The notes under the pieces: generated by a model
What the model saw: the letters and a program-made list of their open reading frames with translations, nothing else
Database searches by the model: none
Told to the model about the DNA's origin: nothing
In this document: positions 1-8,408 of the stretch, one piece after another
How positions within the stretch are numbered: the stretch's first letter is position 1
Layout: each line of letters opens with the position of its first letter
Assembly (NCBI GenBank): GCA_903921455.1
Contig: CAIXPZ010000253.1
Coordinates: 1-51,403, forward strand
Reading direction: 5' to 3'
Length of the DNA: 51,403 nucleotides
DNA from: an uncultured Verrucomicrobia subdivision 3 bacterium
GTDB lineage: Bacteria; Verrucomicrobiota; Verrucomicrobiae; Limisphaerales; UBA11358
Position numbers and translations under genes: made by a program

Positions 1-219
1 GCGTGGCGATTCGAGTGGGAACATTAGTCAGCTGAGGATATTTTCGGTGTATAAAATCAGTTGCCAGCGGTTGCCGAAAATGACTTTTTAGACCCCATTG
101 AGGGCGATATTGAAAGATTGGAAAAAGGCAGCCAAAAAGTGCATTTTGCCCTTATTTAACAATGGTATTATTGGGTTTTGGTGGGAGTTTTTCGTGCTGG
201 GGCAACTGCTGTAATAGCG
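1..219. other. AT-rich intergenic stretch, no gene seen
   Basis: No open reading frame with a recognisable product and no RNA gene is visible. The stretch is clearly richer in A and T than the rest of the window and leads into the large inverted repeat that follows. It may hold the end or control region of a gene outside the window. Confidence 0.5.
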
Positions 220-425
220 TCCTGAAGGGATTTAATCATTCAGCCCAAGGTTGCGCCCTCGGCGCTACCTTGGGTAATCAACCCAAAGTAATTATCTACC
301 CTGAAAGGGTTGGATGAGGCAGCCCTTTCAGGGTAGGGAAAATTCGGATGGCCGTTCACCCAGGGTAGCTCCTCGTCCGCCCGGCTCGGATCAACCCTGG
401 GCTGAAAGATTCCATCCCTTTGGGA
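220..425. repeat. large imperfect inverted intergenic repeat (dispersed PVC-type element)
   Basis: Two copies of one unit of about 90-100 bp face each other. The left copy (220-309) runs from TCCTGAAGGGAT through TTCAGCCCAAGG and ACCTTGGGTAATC to TACCCTGAAAGGG. The right copy read on the minus strand (425-323) repeats the order: TCCCAAAGGGAT, TTCAGCCCAGG, ACCCTGGGTGA, TACCCTGAAAGGG. The innermost 13 bp (297-309 and 323-335) are a perfect inverted repeat around a 13-nt loop. Each unit also contains a smaller inverted pair of CCCAAGG/CCTTGGG type. From memory, similar TTCAGCCCAGGGTT elements are scattered between genes of Verrucomicrobia and Planctomycetes and often yield spurious small proteins; a genome search would settle this. 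Confidence 0.8.
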
Positions 426-608
426 TGGGGGGAACCGACCAAACCCAACCGCTGGCGGTGGACGCGGCGGGTTTACCAAAGGCGTTGATCAGGCTAGAAA
501 CGAGGTAAATTTCGGCTGGACATCATTTTTTGGCGAGCCTTGTGTCGCTTCATGAAAAAGAATCGGCTATACAGGCCGACGTCTATTGTTAGATAGGCGA
601 CTACACGC
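426..608. other. spacer before the broken small gene, with a GTTAGAT motif
   Basis: No gene is seen. Just before the next gene are GTTAGAT (589-595), which fits the integron core GTTRRRY, and TAGGCGAC (594-601), an octamer that recurs after the gene at 1076-1083. GTCGC at 544-548 pairs with GCGAC at 597-601. These are hints of a gene-cassette junction, not proof. Confidence 0.25.
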
Positions 609-1067
609 ATGACCGATTTCAACAAACTTATCCCAGAGATGCGCGACTGGAACAACGGCGCAGGCATTGATGTTCGGTCATGGATCGGATGTTCGGGCAG
701 TTTTGAGTTAGCGATTGGCTATAGCACGATTTTCTGGCCAGAGTTTGTTGAGTTTGAGCGGTATGTTTTACGAGCGGGCTTTTCTTTGGATAGCTTGCGA
801 CGATTTTAGAGTCAGTGCGATAGTGACCGGCGGCGTATTGAGTCCGTCATGAATCATCTGCACATCGCAGATATTCAGTATCACGGCTGCGAGGACATCA
901 CTCGTGAGCAGGTAGTCTATCTTGGGCACATTCTTAGCGAGATTTATCGCGCGAAGCTTGCATGGCAGTTCCCTTCGAAGCGCTTCGAGGTTCATTTCGA
1001 TGATTCGCCCACTGAGAATCTCACAGATTATGAGCTTACATTTTTTCAGACTGACGCCGTCGCCTAA
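609..1067 (+). pseudogene. small unknown protein gene interrupted by one in-frame TAG
   Basis: One reading frame runs from the ATG at 609 to the TAA at 1065 and would encode about 152 residues, but a TAG at 807-809 interrupts it. The sequence reads ...SLDSLRRF, stop, SQCDSDRRRIES... and continues without a frameshift into MNHLHIADIQYHGCEDITRE. An ancestral GAG (Glu) changed by one base is the simplest explanation. I do not recognise a named family; the protein looks soluble, with no signal peptide or membrane segment. Its GC content is well below that of the neighbouring aas gene, which suggests acquisition. Either the gene is dead, the stop is read through, or the two halves (609-809 and 849-1067) are made separately. 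The TAA lies in the left arm of a hairpin. Confidence 0.6.
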
Positions 1068-1083
1068 TATGAGGCTAGGCGAC
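1059..1083. repeat. perfect 8-bp hairpin over the stop codon of the broken gene
   Basis: GTCGCCTA (1059-1066) pairs with TAGGCGAC (1076-1083) around a 9-nt loop. The stop codon TAA (1065-1067) lies in GCCTAAT, close to the integron attC motif RYYYAAC. A short T-rich stretch follows at 1090-1096, so a weak terminator for the small gene is the alternative reading. Confidence 0.45.
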
Positions 1084-1115
1084 AAAGAATCTTTTCCCTT
1101 GGCGGAGGCGGTTAG

Positions 1116-4100
1116 CTAGGCCGCCAGTTTTGCCGCCTGCTCTTTCACGCCGCGCAGGTCCAGTTTGCCGGTCCCGAGCATCGGGAAACTGTCCACGGGG
1201 TAAAAGGCGTCGGCCTTGGGCTTCCACAGGTTCGGCAGGTCGCACGCGGCGAAGGGTTCCAGCAGGGCCGTCAGCGCCGCCGGCGCCAGCCGGTGCAGGA
1301 CGACGAGGCGTTCGCCTTTCTTTTCATCGGGCACGCCCACGACCACAAAGGCCACTTCGGCCACGCCGGCGAGTTCCTGGAGTTTCTCCTCAATCTTCAA
1401 GTGCGGCACCATCTCGCCGCCGATCTTGCTGAACCGGTTCAGGCGGCCGGTGATCTGCAGAAAGCCGTCCTCGTCGAGCATGGCCACGTCGCCGGTGCAA
1501 TACCAGCCGTCGCGCAGGACGTCGGCGGTCTTGGCGGGCTGATGGAGGTAGCCGAGCATGACGTTGGGCCCGCGCACGAGCAACATGCCGGATTCGCCGG
1601 GCGGCAGGCTTTTCCCGCCCCACGGCGCCTCGGCCTCGGTGATGCGCACGCTCATACCGGGCACGGGCTGGCCGATTTTGCCGTGCTTGCCGCCCACCTG
1701 ATAGAAGCCGGCGGCGCGGTAATCCCAGGTGTTGACGGCCACGGCGGGGGAACATTCGGTGCAGCCGTAGCCCTCGAAGGGGCGGATGCCGAAGCGTTCC
1801 TCAAAGGCGGCAGCGAGGCGCTCGGGCAGTTTCTCCGCGCCGGTCACAATGAGTTTGAGGCTGCCGAAATCCGCCGGGGCGACGCCGCGCAGGTAGAGCT
1901 GCAGGAAGGTGGCCGTGGCGAGCATGACAGTGATCTGGTGTTCCCGGACGGTCGTGCCGATGCCCCGGGCGTCGAGCGGATTCGGATAAAAGATCACGCC
2001 GGTGCCGAGCACGAGGGGCAGGCAGAGCGTGACAGTGAAGCCGAAGGAATGGAAGAAGGGCAGGATGCCGAGCAGGCGCTGGGATTCGTCGAGGGCGATG
2101 ACTTCGCCGCATTGCTCGATGTTGGCGAGGAGGTTGAACTGCGAGAGCATCACGCCCTTGGGTTCGCCGGTGCTGCCACTGGAAAAAATCACCGTCGCCA
2201 AATCGTCCATGCCCACGCGGGCGGAGCCGAAGAGGCGTTCCAGCAAAACGGCCGGCACCAGCTTGGCCAAGAATAAGGCGGCGAGCTTTTCGGTCCAGGC
2301 GGGCGGCGCGGCGAGGTCCTCGAGGTAGATCAATTCGCCGGGAGGCGTGAGCTTGATCTTCTCCAGAAATTTCCGCGAGGTGACGACGGTCCGGATGTCG
2401 CACTGCTGCACGCAGTCGGCGAGGGTGGCTTCGGACAGGGTGTAGTTGAGGTTCACCGGCACCTGGCCACAGAGGAAGGCGGCGTAATTGACGAGCGCGC
2501 CGGGCACGCTCGGCGGCAGATAGATGCCGACCATTTTCTGCGATTGCCAACGGGGTTTCAGCCGGCGGGCGAGAAAGAGGGTTTTAACGAGCGCGGTGCC
2601 AAAAGTAAGCTTCGGCGTTTGCGGGTCGGCGAAGGCGAAGCGGTGGGGATGTTCGCGCGCCATGCGGAGGAAATTCCGGTGCAGCGGCGCCATGCGTTCG
2701 CGGCGGAGCTGCCAGGCGTTGACCTGCAATTCCTGCACCGCCGCGCGCACGGCGAACGGCGTGGTATTGCCCGGCAGCGGCGCGCCGAAGCTGATCGTGA
2801 CCGGATGCGGACAGTGCGACGTGATGAGGTGCACGAAGCGCCCGCGCCGGAAACTCATCGGCCCGCCCAGCACGCCGTCGAGCGCGATGGGGATGATGGG
2901 CGCGGCCACGTCCTGCATGATGCGCTCCATGCCGCGCCGGAACGGGAGCAGCTGGCCGATGCGCGTGATCTGGCCCTCGGCGAAGATGCAGACGACCTCG
3001 CCATTGCGGATGGCGTCGCTGGCAGCCTGCAGGGACTTGAGCAGCTCGCGCGGACGCTGTTCGGAGGAGACGGGAATGGTCTGCCAGATGCGGGCGAAAG
3101 GCTTCACCCAGGGCTTCTCGTAAATATCCTTGAACATCAGGAACCGGACGGGCCGGTCCGTCGCGGCGATGAGCAGCGCGGCGTCCACGTAGGAAACATG
3201 GTTGCAGACGAACAGCGCGCCGCCCTTGTCCGGGATGTGGTCGCGACCGATGACACGAACACGGTAGATGGAATGCGTCACGAGCCACAGCCCCAGCCGC
3301 AGCAGCGAGTCGGGCAGCAGCACCAGCAGATAAACCGTGGCCAGCAGGGTCGCGCCGGCGACGACCAGGAAAATCTGCGGCGGCGTGAGCTTCACCACGG
3401 AGGCGAGCAGATAGAAAATACCCGAGGCCAGAAAGATGCCGACGAAGGAAACGAGGTTCGCCGCCGCCAGCACGCCGCCTTTTTTATCGGCGGCGGGACG
3501 GTGTTGCAGCAGCGCGGAAACCGGCACGATGAAAAAACCGCCAAAGAAACCGAGCGCGGAAAGGCGCGCGCAGACGCTGCCGAAGGCCAGGCCATTCTGC
3601 CCGAGCAGCGCGGCCGAAACCGTCAGGCCGATGGCGCCGAGGGGAATCAGGCCGGTTTCAATCTTGCCGCCGGAGAGATAGCCCGCCGCGAAACTGCCGA
3701 GGCCGATGCCGATGGCCAGGGCCGCCTGCAAATAGCTGCTCTGCATCGGGTCGGCCAGATGCAGCGCGTCCTTGGCGTAGATGACGACGACAAACTGGAT
3801 CAGCGCGGCGATGCCGAAGAAGTAGGTGTTGCCAATCACCGCGAGCCAGAGCGGGCGATCCTGGCGGATAAGGCGGAGCTGCATCCACAGGTCGCCGACG
3901 AAGTTGGCGCGGAATTTTTTCAGCGGATCGGCAGCGGGAACTTTCGTGATGCCGAAGCTCGTGAACAAACCCACGACGGCGAGCGCGATGAGGATGACGC
4001 CCGACCAGGCGGGTTGCGCCGAGAACTGTTGGCACAGCCAGCCGCCCGCAACCGTGCCGCCGATGATAGCGAGGAACGTGCCGAGCTCAATCACGCCGTT

Positions 4101-4553
4101 GCCCCATGACAATTTTTTCTCCGGCAACAATTCCGGCAGCAGGCCGTATTTGGACGGGGCAAAGAAGGCGCTGTGAACGCCCATCAGAAACACGCCGGCG
4201 ATGGTGACGTAAAGGTGATGCGTCGCCAGCCCGGCCAGCGCGAGGAACATGACGAGAATCTCAAACAGCTTCACCCCGATGACCACCGTGCGCTTGCTGA
4301 ACCGGTCGGCCAGAAAGCCGCCGGTCATGGAAAACACGATGAACGGCAGCGCGAACAGCGCGCCGACGATGCTGACAAGCCGGTCGCTTTCCTCGTTCGG
4401 CAGGTTCATGCCGGCGACGAGCGAGATGGCCAGCCACTTGAGCGTGTTATCGCTGAAAGCGCCCTGAAACTGCGTGACGATGAGCGCCCAGAAACCGGCC
4501 AGCGACGGGGTCGTTGCGGGTTTGGCGTTGGGCGGCGGGGCGGCGTTGATCAC
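1116..4553 (-). CDS. aas: MFS transporter / 1-acylglycerophosphate acyltransferase / acyl-ACP ligase fusion (Aas type)
   Basis: Trifunctional inner-membrane protein of 1145 residues predicted to import and re-acylate lysophospholipids. Residues 20-420 are an LplT-like major facilitator domain. Residues 430-620 are a PlsC-type acyltransferase with the HX4D box (HVSYVD, about 452) and an FAEG motif. Residues 640-1140 are an AMP-forming acyl-ACP ligase with SSGSTGEPKG near 790 and the downstream YGCTE and YCTGD motifs. In E. coli the transporter (LplT) is separate; fused versions of this size are known in other bacteria. The start is a GTG with no clear ribosome site, but TAGCCT lies exactly 6 nt upstream (4565-4560), so the mRNA may be leaderless. 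It stands alone, 140 bp from the DUF1501 gene. Confidence 0.93.
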   Translation of the reverse strand: MINAAPPPNAKPATTPSLAGFWALIVTQFQGAFSDNTLKWLAISLVAGMNLPNEESDRLVSIVGALFALPFIVFSMTGGFLADRFSKRTVVIGVKLFEILVMFLALAGLATHHLYVTIAGVFLMGVHSAFFAPSKYGLLPELLPEKKLSWGNGVIELGTFLAIIGGTVAGGWLCQQFSAQPAWSGVILIALAVVGLFTSFGITKVPAADPLKKFRANFVGDLWMQLRLIRQDRPLWLAVIGNTYFFGIAALIQFVVVIYAKDALHLADPMQSSYLQAALAIGIGLGSFAAGYLSGGKIETGLIPLGAIGLTVSAALLGQNGLAFGSVCARLSALGFFGGFFIVPVSALLQHRPAADKKGGVLAAANLVSFVGIFLASGIFYLLASVVKLTPPQIFLVVAGATLLATVYLLVLLPDSLLRLGLWLVTHSIYRVRVIGRDHIPDKGGALFVCNHVSYVDAALLIAATDRPVRFLMFKDIYEKPWVKPFARIWQTIPVSSEQRPRELLKSLQAASDAIRNGEVVCIFAEGQITRIGQLLPFRRGMERIMQDVAAPIIPIALDGVLGGPMSFRRGRFVHLITSHCPHPVTISFGAPLPGNTTPFAVRAAVQELQVNAWQLRRERMAPLHRNFLRMAREHPHRFAFADPQTPKLTFGTALVKTLFLARRLKPRWQSQKMVGIYLPPSVPGALVNYAAFLCGQVPVNLNYTLSEATLADCVQQCDIRTVVTSRKFLEKIKLTPPGELIYLEDLAAPPAWTEKLAALFLAKLVPAVLLERLFGSARVGMDDLATVIFSSGSTGEPKGVMLSQFNLLANIEQCGEVIALDESQRLLGILPFFHSFGFTVTLCLPLVLGTGVIFYPNPLDARGIGTTVREHQITVMLATATFLQLYLRGVAPADFGSLKLIVTGAEKLPERLAAAFEERFGIRPFEGYGCTECSPAVAVNTWDYRAAGFYQVGGKHGKIGQPVPGMSVRITEAEAPWGGKSLPPGESGMLLVRGPNVMLGYLHQPAKTADVLRDGWYCTGDVAMLDEDGFLQITGRLNRFSKIGGEMVPHLKIEEKLQELAGVAEVAFVVVGVPDEKKGERLVVLHRLAPAALTALLEPFAACDLPNLWKPKADAFYPVDSFPMLGTGKLDLRGVKEQAAKLAA

Positions 4554-4692
4554 GGGGCAAGGCTAACAGCACGGACGGCATAGTGGGAATTGAAAAACTT
4601 GCAAGCGACATCGAGGAAAACAATCCCAGCCGCAGACGGCACGCTGCGCCGCGGATTCACCCGATCCAAGCCCGGCCAATGGCCGGCGTCGA

Positions 4693-6015
4693 TCAAACCA
4701 CGGGCAGCGGCGCGAACGATTGGCCGAGGATGGGCGCGCTCTTGGTCTTGAGCCAGTTTTCCAGCACGCCGGCATAGACACTGCGGAAGTCGACGTTATA
4801 TTTCACGTCGCCCTGATACAGATCCGCCGGCGCGAGGCTCGGATACTGGCCGAGCAAGCCGGCCTTCACCTTGTTGCCGACGATGAACATCGGCGCGGCG
4901 GCTCCGTGATCGGTTCCTCCGTTGGCATTTTCGGATACCCGCCGGCCAAATTCACTGAAGGTCATCACGAGCACGCGGCCCATGTTTCCCTGCGCCTTCA
5001 AGTCATCGGTGAACGACTTCACGGATTCGGCGAGATCCCCCAGCAAACGCTGCTGCGAGCCGAGCTGGTTGGTGTGCGTGTCGTAGCCGCCTTGCGAAAC
5101 GTAATAGATGCGCGTGGGCAGGCCGCCGCCGATGAGCTTGGCGACCAGCTTGAGGGAAGTGCCGAGCTGCGAGCCGGGATACTCGGCCTGGTTCTGGACG
5201 CGGGCGGCAATGGCGCGGACCTCCTCGGAGCTGTGCTGGGCGTCGAGCGCGGTGCGGGAAATGAAATCCACGGCCTTGCCGCCGGTCATGGGCATGCCCG
5301 CCGGCAACATGCCGATGCTGCCGCCGGAATTGTCGTCGGGCGCCGGACTGGACATCTCCAGCTCGTTAAGTTTCTTGTAGGATTCCTCGGCGGCGGCGCC
5401 ATTCGCCATGAAGCGGTAGTTCTGCGGGTTGTTGAAAACGATGCCCTTGGGCTTGGCGGCGAAAAAGGATTGCGGCAACTGGCTGCCGATGACCACGCCG
5501 ACGGCGGGATCCGCGCCGGGACAGGCGTTGTCGAAGTAGCGGCCGACCCAGCCGTATTTCTCGACGCGCGCCGAGTCGCTGGCGGTCTGCCAGATTTCCG
5601 TGGAGCGGAAATGCGAGCGGTTGGGGTTCGGATAACCGACGCCCTGGATCACCGAAAGCTGCCCGGCATCATACAGAGACTTGAAGCCCTTCATCGCGCC
5701 GTGCAAGCCGATGTCATCGTTGATCTTGAGGACGTCGACAGCCTTCAGCCCGATGCGGGGCCGGGCCTTGTGATAAAAATCATTGCTGTAGGGCACAACG
5801 GTGTTGATGCCATCGTTCCCGCCGGCCATCTGGAGGACCACGAGGATGGTGGCGTCCCTGCCGGTGGGCGTCTGGATGGCGGCCTCGGCGGCCTCGGCCT
5901 GAAGCGCGGTGAACGTGTTGGAAAGAAACGCGGGCACCGTCCACGCCAGCGAACTGCCGAGAACGGTGCGCCGGAGAAATTCGCGGCGCGTTTGCAAGGT
6001 GATTTCGTTTTTCAT
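4693..6015 (-). CDS. DUF1501 family exported protein
   Basis: Protein of 440 residues with a twin-arginine type signal at the N-terminus (RREFLRRTVLGSS, about residues 10-22), followed by a hydrophobic stretch and an Ala-rich cleavage region. The body matches the DUF1501 family, which has an alkaline phosphatase/sulfatase-like fold: GGNDGINTVVPY near residue 65, and SEFGRRVSENANGGTDHG in the C-terminal part. Tat export as a folded metalloprotein is therefore likely; the substrate is unknown. It starts 3 nt after the DUF1800 gene, and the two families are regularly paired in Planctomycetes and Verrucomicrobia, which points to joint function at or outside the inner membrane. Confidence 0.93.
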   Translation of the reverse strand: MKNEITLQTRREFLRRTVLGSSLAWTVPAFLSNTFTALQAEAAEAAIQTPTGRDATILVVLQMAGGNDGINTVVPYSNDFYHKARPRIGLKAVDVLKINDDIGLHGAMKGFKSLYDAGQLSVIQGVGYPNPNRSHFRSTEIWQTASDSARVEKYGWVGRYFDNACPGADPAVGVVIGSQLPQSFFAAKPKGIVFNNPQNYRFMANGAAAEESYKKLNELEMSSPAPDDNSGGSIGMLPAGMPMTGGKAVDFISRTALDAQHSSEEVRAIAARVQNQAEYPGSQLGTSLKLVAKLIGGGLPTRIYYVSQGGYDTHTNQLGSQQRLLGDLAESVKSFTDDLKAQGNMGRVLVMTFSEFGRRVSENANGGTDHGAAAPMFIVGNKVKAGLLGQYPSLAPADLYQGDVKYNVDFRSVYAGVLENWLKTKSAPILGQSFAPLPVV

Positions 6016-6018
6016 ACG

Positions 6019-7503
6019 TCAGGTCACTTGATATTCCGGCGTGGACATCATCAGGCGGATGGCGGTGGCGATGTCGGCGTTGGACATTTTGGTTTTGGAA
6101 TCGAGAAATTCGCGCAAGGTCTGTTCCTGGTCGCTGGCGAGCTTGGTTTGAAACAGCCGATGTTCCAGGGCGGCGACAATCGCGGCCTTGTCCGCCCGCT
6201 GTGCCGGCGTGAGGATTTTATCCACATCCACGCCGCCCAGCCGGACGCGCTGCAGGGCTTTCATGGCCTTGCCGCCGCCGCCGCTGCCCGCTTTCTTCGC
6301 AAAATCGCCGGCCGCCAGCGGCGGCAGCTGCCCTTCGACGAGCGCCTGCGCGTCGTTGTAACGCGTGAGCAACGTGTTGGTGGTGATCCAGGTGACGCCG
6401 CCGTCCCAGCCCTTGACATTCGGCGGCGCGAACAAGTCCTGCCCCAGCTGGCGCAACATGCCCCAGCTCACAATGGGCGGCGGCAATTCGCACTCCAGCA
6501 CGCGCACGCTGCCGACGAGCCATTGGACGGGGCTTTTGACCTGATTGCGAACGACCTCGGGGGCATAAAACGCCGCGCTGCGGAAGATGGCGCGCAGGAG
6601 CGGCTTGAAGTTGTTGCCGTTCGCCCGGAGGATGGCGGCCAGATCGTCGCACACTTCCGGCGACGGCACCTGCCCGGCGAAGTAATTCCAGATCTTCGCG
6701 GTGATGAATTTGGCGGACTGCGGTTGCGCAACAATGATGGCAATAACGTCGTCGCCGTTAAAATTTCCGGTGCGACCGAGAAACGTCTTGTCGCCATTAT
6801 CATGGATGAAGGGACGGTAGACAAAATTTTCATCCTGGATTTCCAGCGACCAGCCGGTCAGCGCCCGCGCCGCCTCGGCGATGTCATGTTCCGTGTAGTG
6901 CCCCTCACCGAGCGCGAACAGTTCCATGACCTCGCGGGCAAAATTTTCATTGGGATGATCTTTGCGGCTCTGCGCCTGATCCAGCCAGAGCAGCATCGCC
7001 GGATCCTGACCGGCCTCGATGAGCAACTGCTGCCAGTTGCCGGTGGCCAGGCGGCGGAACAGGTTGTTCTGCCGCCACATGAAGTAGGGATTACGCACCT
7101 TCTCAATGCTGGTGGCAAAATGGCCGTGCCAAAACAGCACCATCTTTTCCTGAAACGGCCGCGGCCCGTGCGCCATGCGTTGCAGCCACCAGCCGCGCAG
7201 CTCCAGCATCCGGCGCTGAAACAGCTGCTGCTGCTCCCGCTGCGCCATTTTCTTCTCCTCGGGGGTGCCGTTGCGGATGGCCTCGCGATACTTTTTTAAT
7301 TCCTCCGGGTTCGGCCGGGCCCAGTCAGGTTCCGGCGTCGGGTCGGGGATGGCCTCATAGTCGAGCAGATGCGCGACCGCCTGGTCCAACCCCAGGCCGG
7401 CGAGCTTTTGAATTTCCGCCGGCGGCCCCCCAAAACCGGCGCGATTCAACAGATGCGCGGCCGTGACATAGTTCCACCGTTCAGATGAAAGCGGCTTAAG
7501 CAT
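6019..7503 (-). CDS. DUF1800 family protein
   Basis: Protein of 494 residues matching DUF1800, with the family's N-terminal HLLNRAGFGGPP motif and FWHGHFATS in the middle. No convincing signal peptide is seen. It is the first gene of a two-gene operon with the DUF1501 gene downstream; the stop and the next ATG are 3 nt apart. The biochemical role of DUF1800 is not established; the steady pairing with a Tat-exported DUF1501 protein suggests they act together. The upstream region, shared with the divergent histidinol phosphatase gene, holds GGTTGGG and CCCAACC as an inverted pair (7526-7550). Confidence 0.93.
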   Translation of the reverse strand: MLKPLSSERWNYVTAAHLLNRAGFGGPPAEIQKLAGLGLDQAVAHLLDYEAIPDPTPEPDWARPNPEELKKYREAIRNGTPEEKKMAQREQQQLFQRRMLELRGWWLQRMAHGPRPFQEKMVLFWHGHFATSIEKVRNPYFMWRQNNLFRRLATGNWQQLLIEAGQDPAMLLWLDQAQSRKDHPNENFAREVMELFALGEGHYTEHDIAEAARALTGWSLEIQDENFVYRPFIHDNGDKTFLGRTGNFNGDDVIAIIVAQPQSAKFITAKIWNYFAGQVPSPEVCDDLAAILRANGNNFKPLLRAIFRSAAFYAPEVVRNQVKSPVQWLVGSVRVLECELPPPIVSWGMLRQLGQDLFAPPNVKGWDGGVTWITTNTLLTRYNDAQALVEGQLPPLAAGDFAKKAGSGGGGKAMKALQRVRLGGVDVDKILTPAQRADKAAIVAALEHRLFQTKLASDQEQTLREFLDSKTKMSNADIATAIRLMMSTPEYQVT

Positions 7504-7569
7504 ACCATTTGAAAGACGAATAGTGGTTGGGACAGGTTTCAGCCCAACCGCAAATATTTATTCAGCGCT

Positions 7570-7597
7570 TGAAAGTTGAAACCTGAAACTTGAAACT
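7570..7597 (+). repeat. four tandem TGAAA(C/G)(T/C) heptamers before the hisK start
   Basis: TGAAAGT, TGAAACC, TGAAACT and TGAAACT follow each other without a gap and end 7 nt before the ATG at 7605. Two further TGAAAGT copies stand in tandem at 17034-17047, upstream of plsY. The purpose is unknown; the position suggests a leader or regulatory tract prone to slippage. Confidence 0.6.
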
Positions 7598-7604
7598 CCC
7601 ACCC

Positions 7605-8405
7605 ATGTCGTTGCCTGCCGATTTGCACATGCATACCCCGCTCTGCCGCCATGCCGTCGGCGAGCCGGTGGATTACGCGCGCCACGCGCTGGCGGCCGGC
7701 CTCACGGAAATCGGCTTCTCCGACCATTCGCCCATGCCGCGCGACGACTTCGACAACTGGCGGATGTTCGACCGGCAGCTGGATGAATACGTCGCCAAAG
7801 TCCGGCTCGCGCAACAGAAATTCCCCCAGCTCACCATCCGTCTCGCTTTGGAAGTGGATTACCTGCCCGGCCACGAGGACTGGATCCGCCAGCTGGCGGC
7901 GCGGCATCCGTGGGATTACCTCATCGGCAGCGTGCACTATGTCTCGGACACCTGGGACATTGACAATCCGGCCAAGCTGTCGGAATGGAAGCAGCGCGAT
8001 GCCTTTGAGGTCTGGGCGGCGTATTTCGACCGGCTCACGCTGGCGGCGGAATCAAAATTGTTCGAGATCATCGGCCATTGCGATTTGCCGAAAAAATTCG
8101 GCATCCGCCCCGCGCAGGACTGCACGCCGCTTTACGAGAAGTTTCTGAATGCCGTGGCCGCGGCGGGCGGCGCGATCGAATTGAACACCGCCGGCCTGCG
8201 CAAGGATTGCCGGGAGATTTATCCCAGCCGCAACCTGCTGGAACTCGCCTTCCGCAAAAACGTCCCCATCACCTTCGGCTCCGACGCGCACGCGCCGGAG
8301 GAAGTCGGGATGAATCTGGCGGAGGCGGTGGCGCTCGCCCGCAGCGTGGGCTACACGGAAACCTTGCGGTTCAAACAGCGGCAGGCGGAAGCGGCCTGGC
8401 TCTAG
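7605..8405 (+). CDS. hisK: histidinol-phosphatase, PHP family
   Basis: Protein of 266 residues of the PHP phosphoesterase superfamily, HisK/HisJ type, which removes phosphate from L-histidinol phosphate in histidine synthesis. Metal-binding motifs are in order: DLHMHTPLCRHA at the N-terminus, SDHSPMP, SVHYV, GHCDLPKKFG, ELNTAGLRKDCREIYPS and FGSDAHAPEEVG. I chose the ATG at 7605 over a TTG five codons earlier because homologues begin just before the DLHMH motif and the TTG lies inside the heptamer repeat. The next gene begins 3 nt after the stop, so it is probably first in an operon with the TMTC-like genes, with no obvious link in function. Some family members act on other phosphate esters. 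Confidence 0.9.
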   Translation: MSLPADLHMHTPLCRHAVGEPVDYARHALAAGLTEIGFSDHSPMPRDDFDNWRMFDRQLDEYVAKVRLAQQKFPQLTIRLALEVDYLPGHEDWIRQLAARHPWDYLIGSVHYVSDTWDIDNPAKLSEWKQRDAFEVWAAYFDRLTLAAESKLFEIIGHCDLPKKFGIRPAQDCTPLYEKFLNAVAAAGGAIELNTAGLRKDCREIYPSRNLLELAFRKNVPITFGSDAHAPEEVGMNLAEAVALARSVGYTETLRFKQRQAEAAWL

Positions 8406-8408
8406 CCT

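Noticed and set aside
240..508. Two small open frames on opposite strands (240-479 minus, 314-508 plus) with Pro/Arg-rich products
   Set aside because: They lie in the inverted intergenic repeat and are only a by-product of its GC-rich palindromes; no start signal.
1116..4553. MFS-acyltransferase-ligase fusion as a novel architecture
   Set aside because: Fusions of LplT, PlsC and acyl-ACP ligase domains of about 1140 residues are already known in other bacteria.
4720..7299. Open frame of 859 codons on the plus strand
   Set aside because: Antisense to DUF1501 and DUF1800, which have clear families; open only because of high GC at third codon positions.
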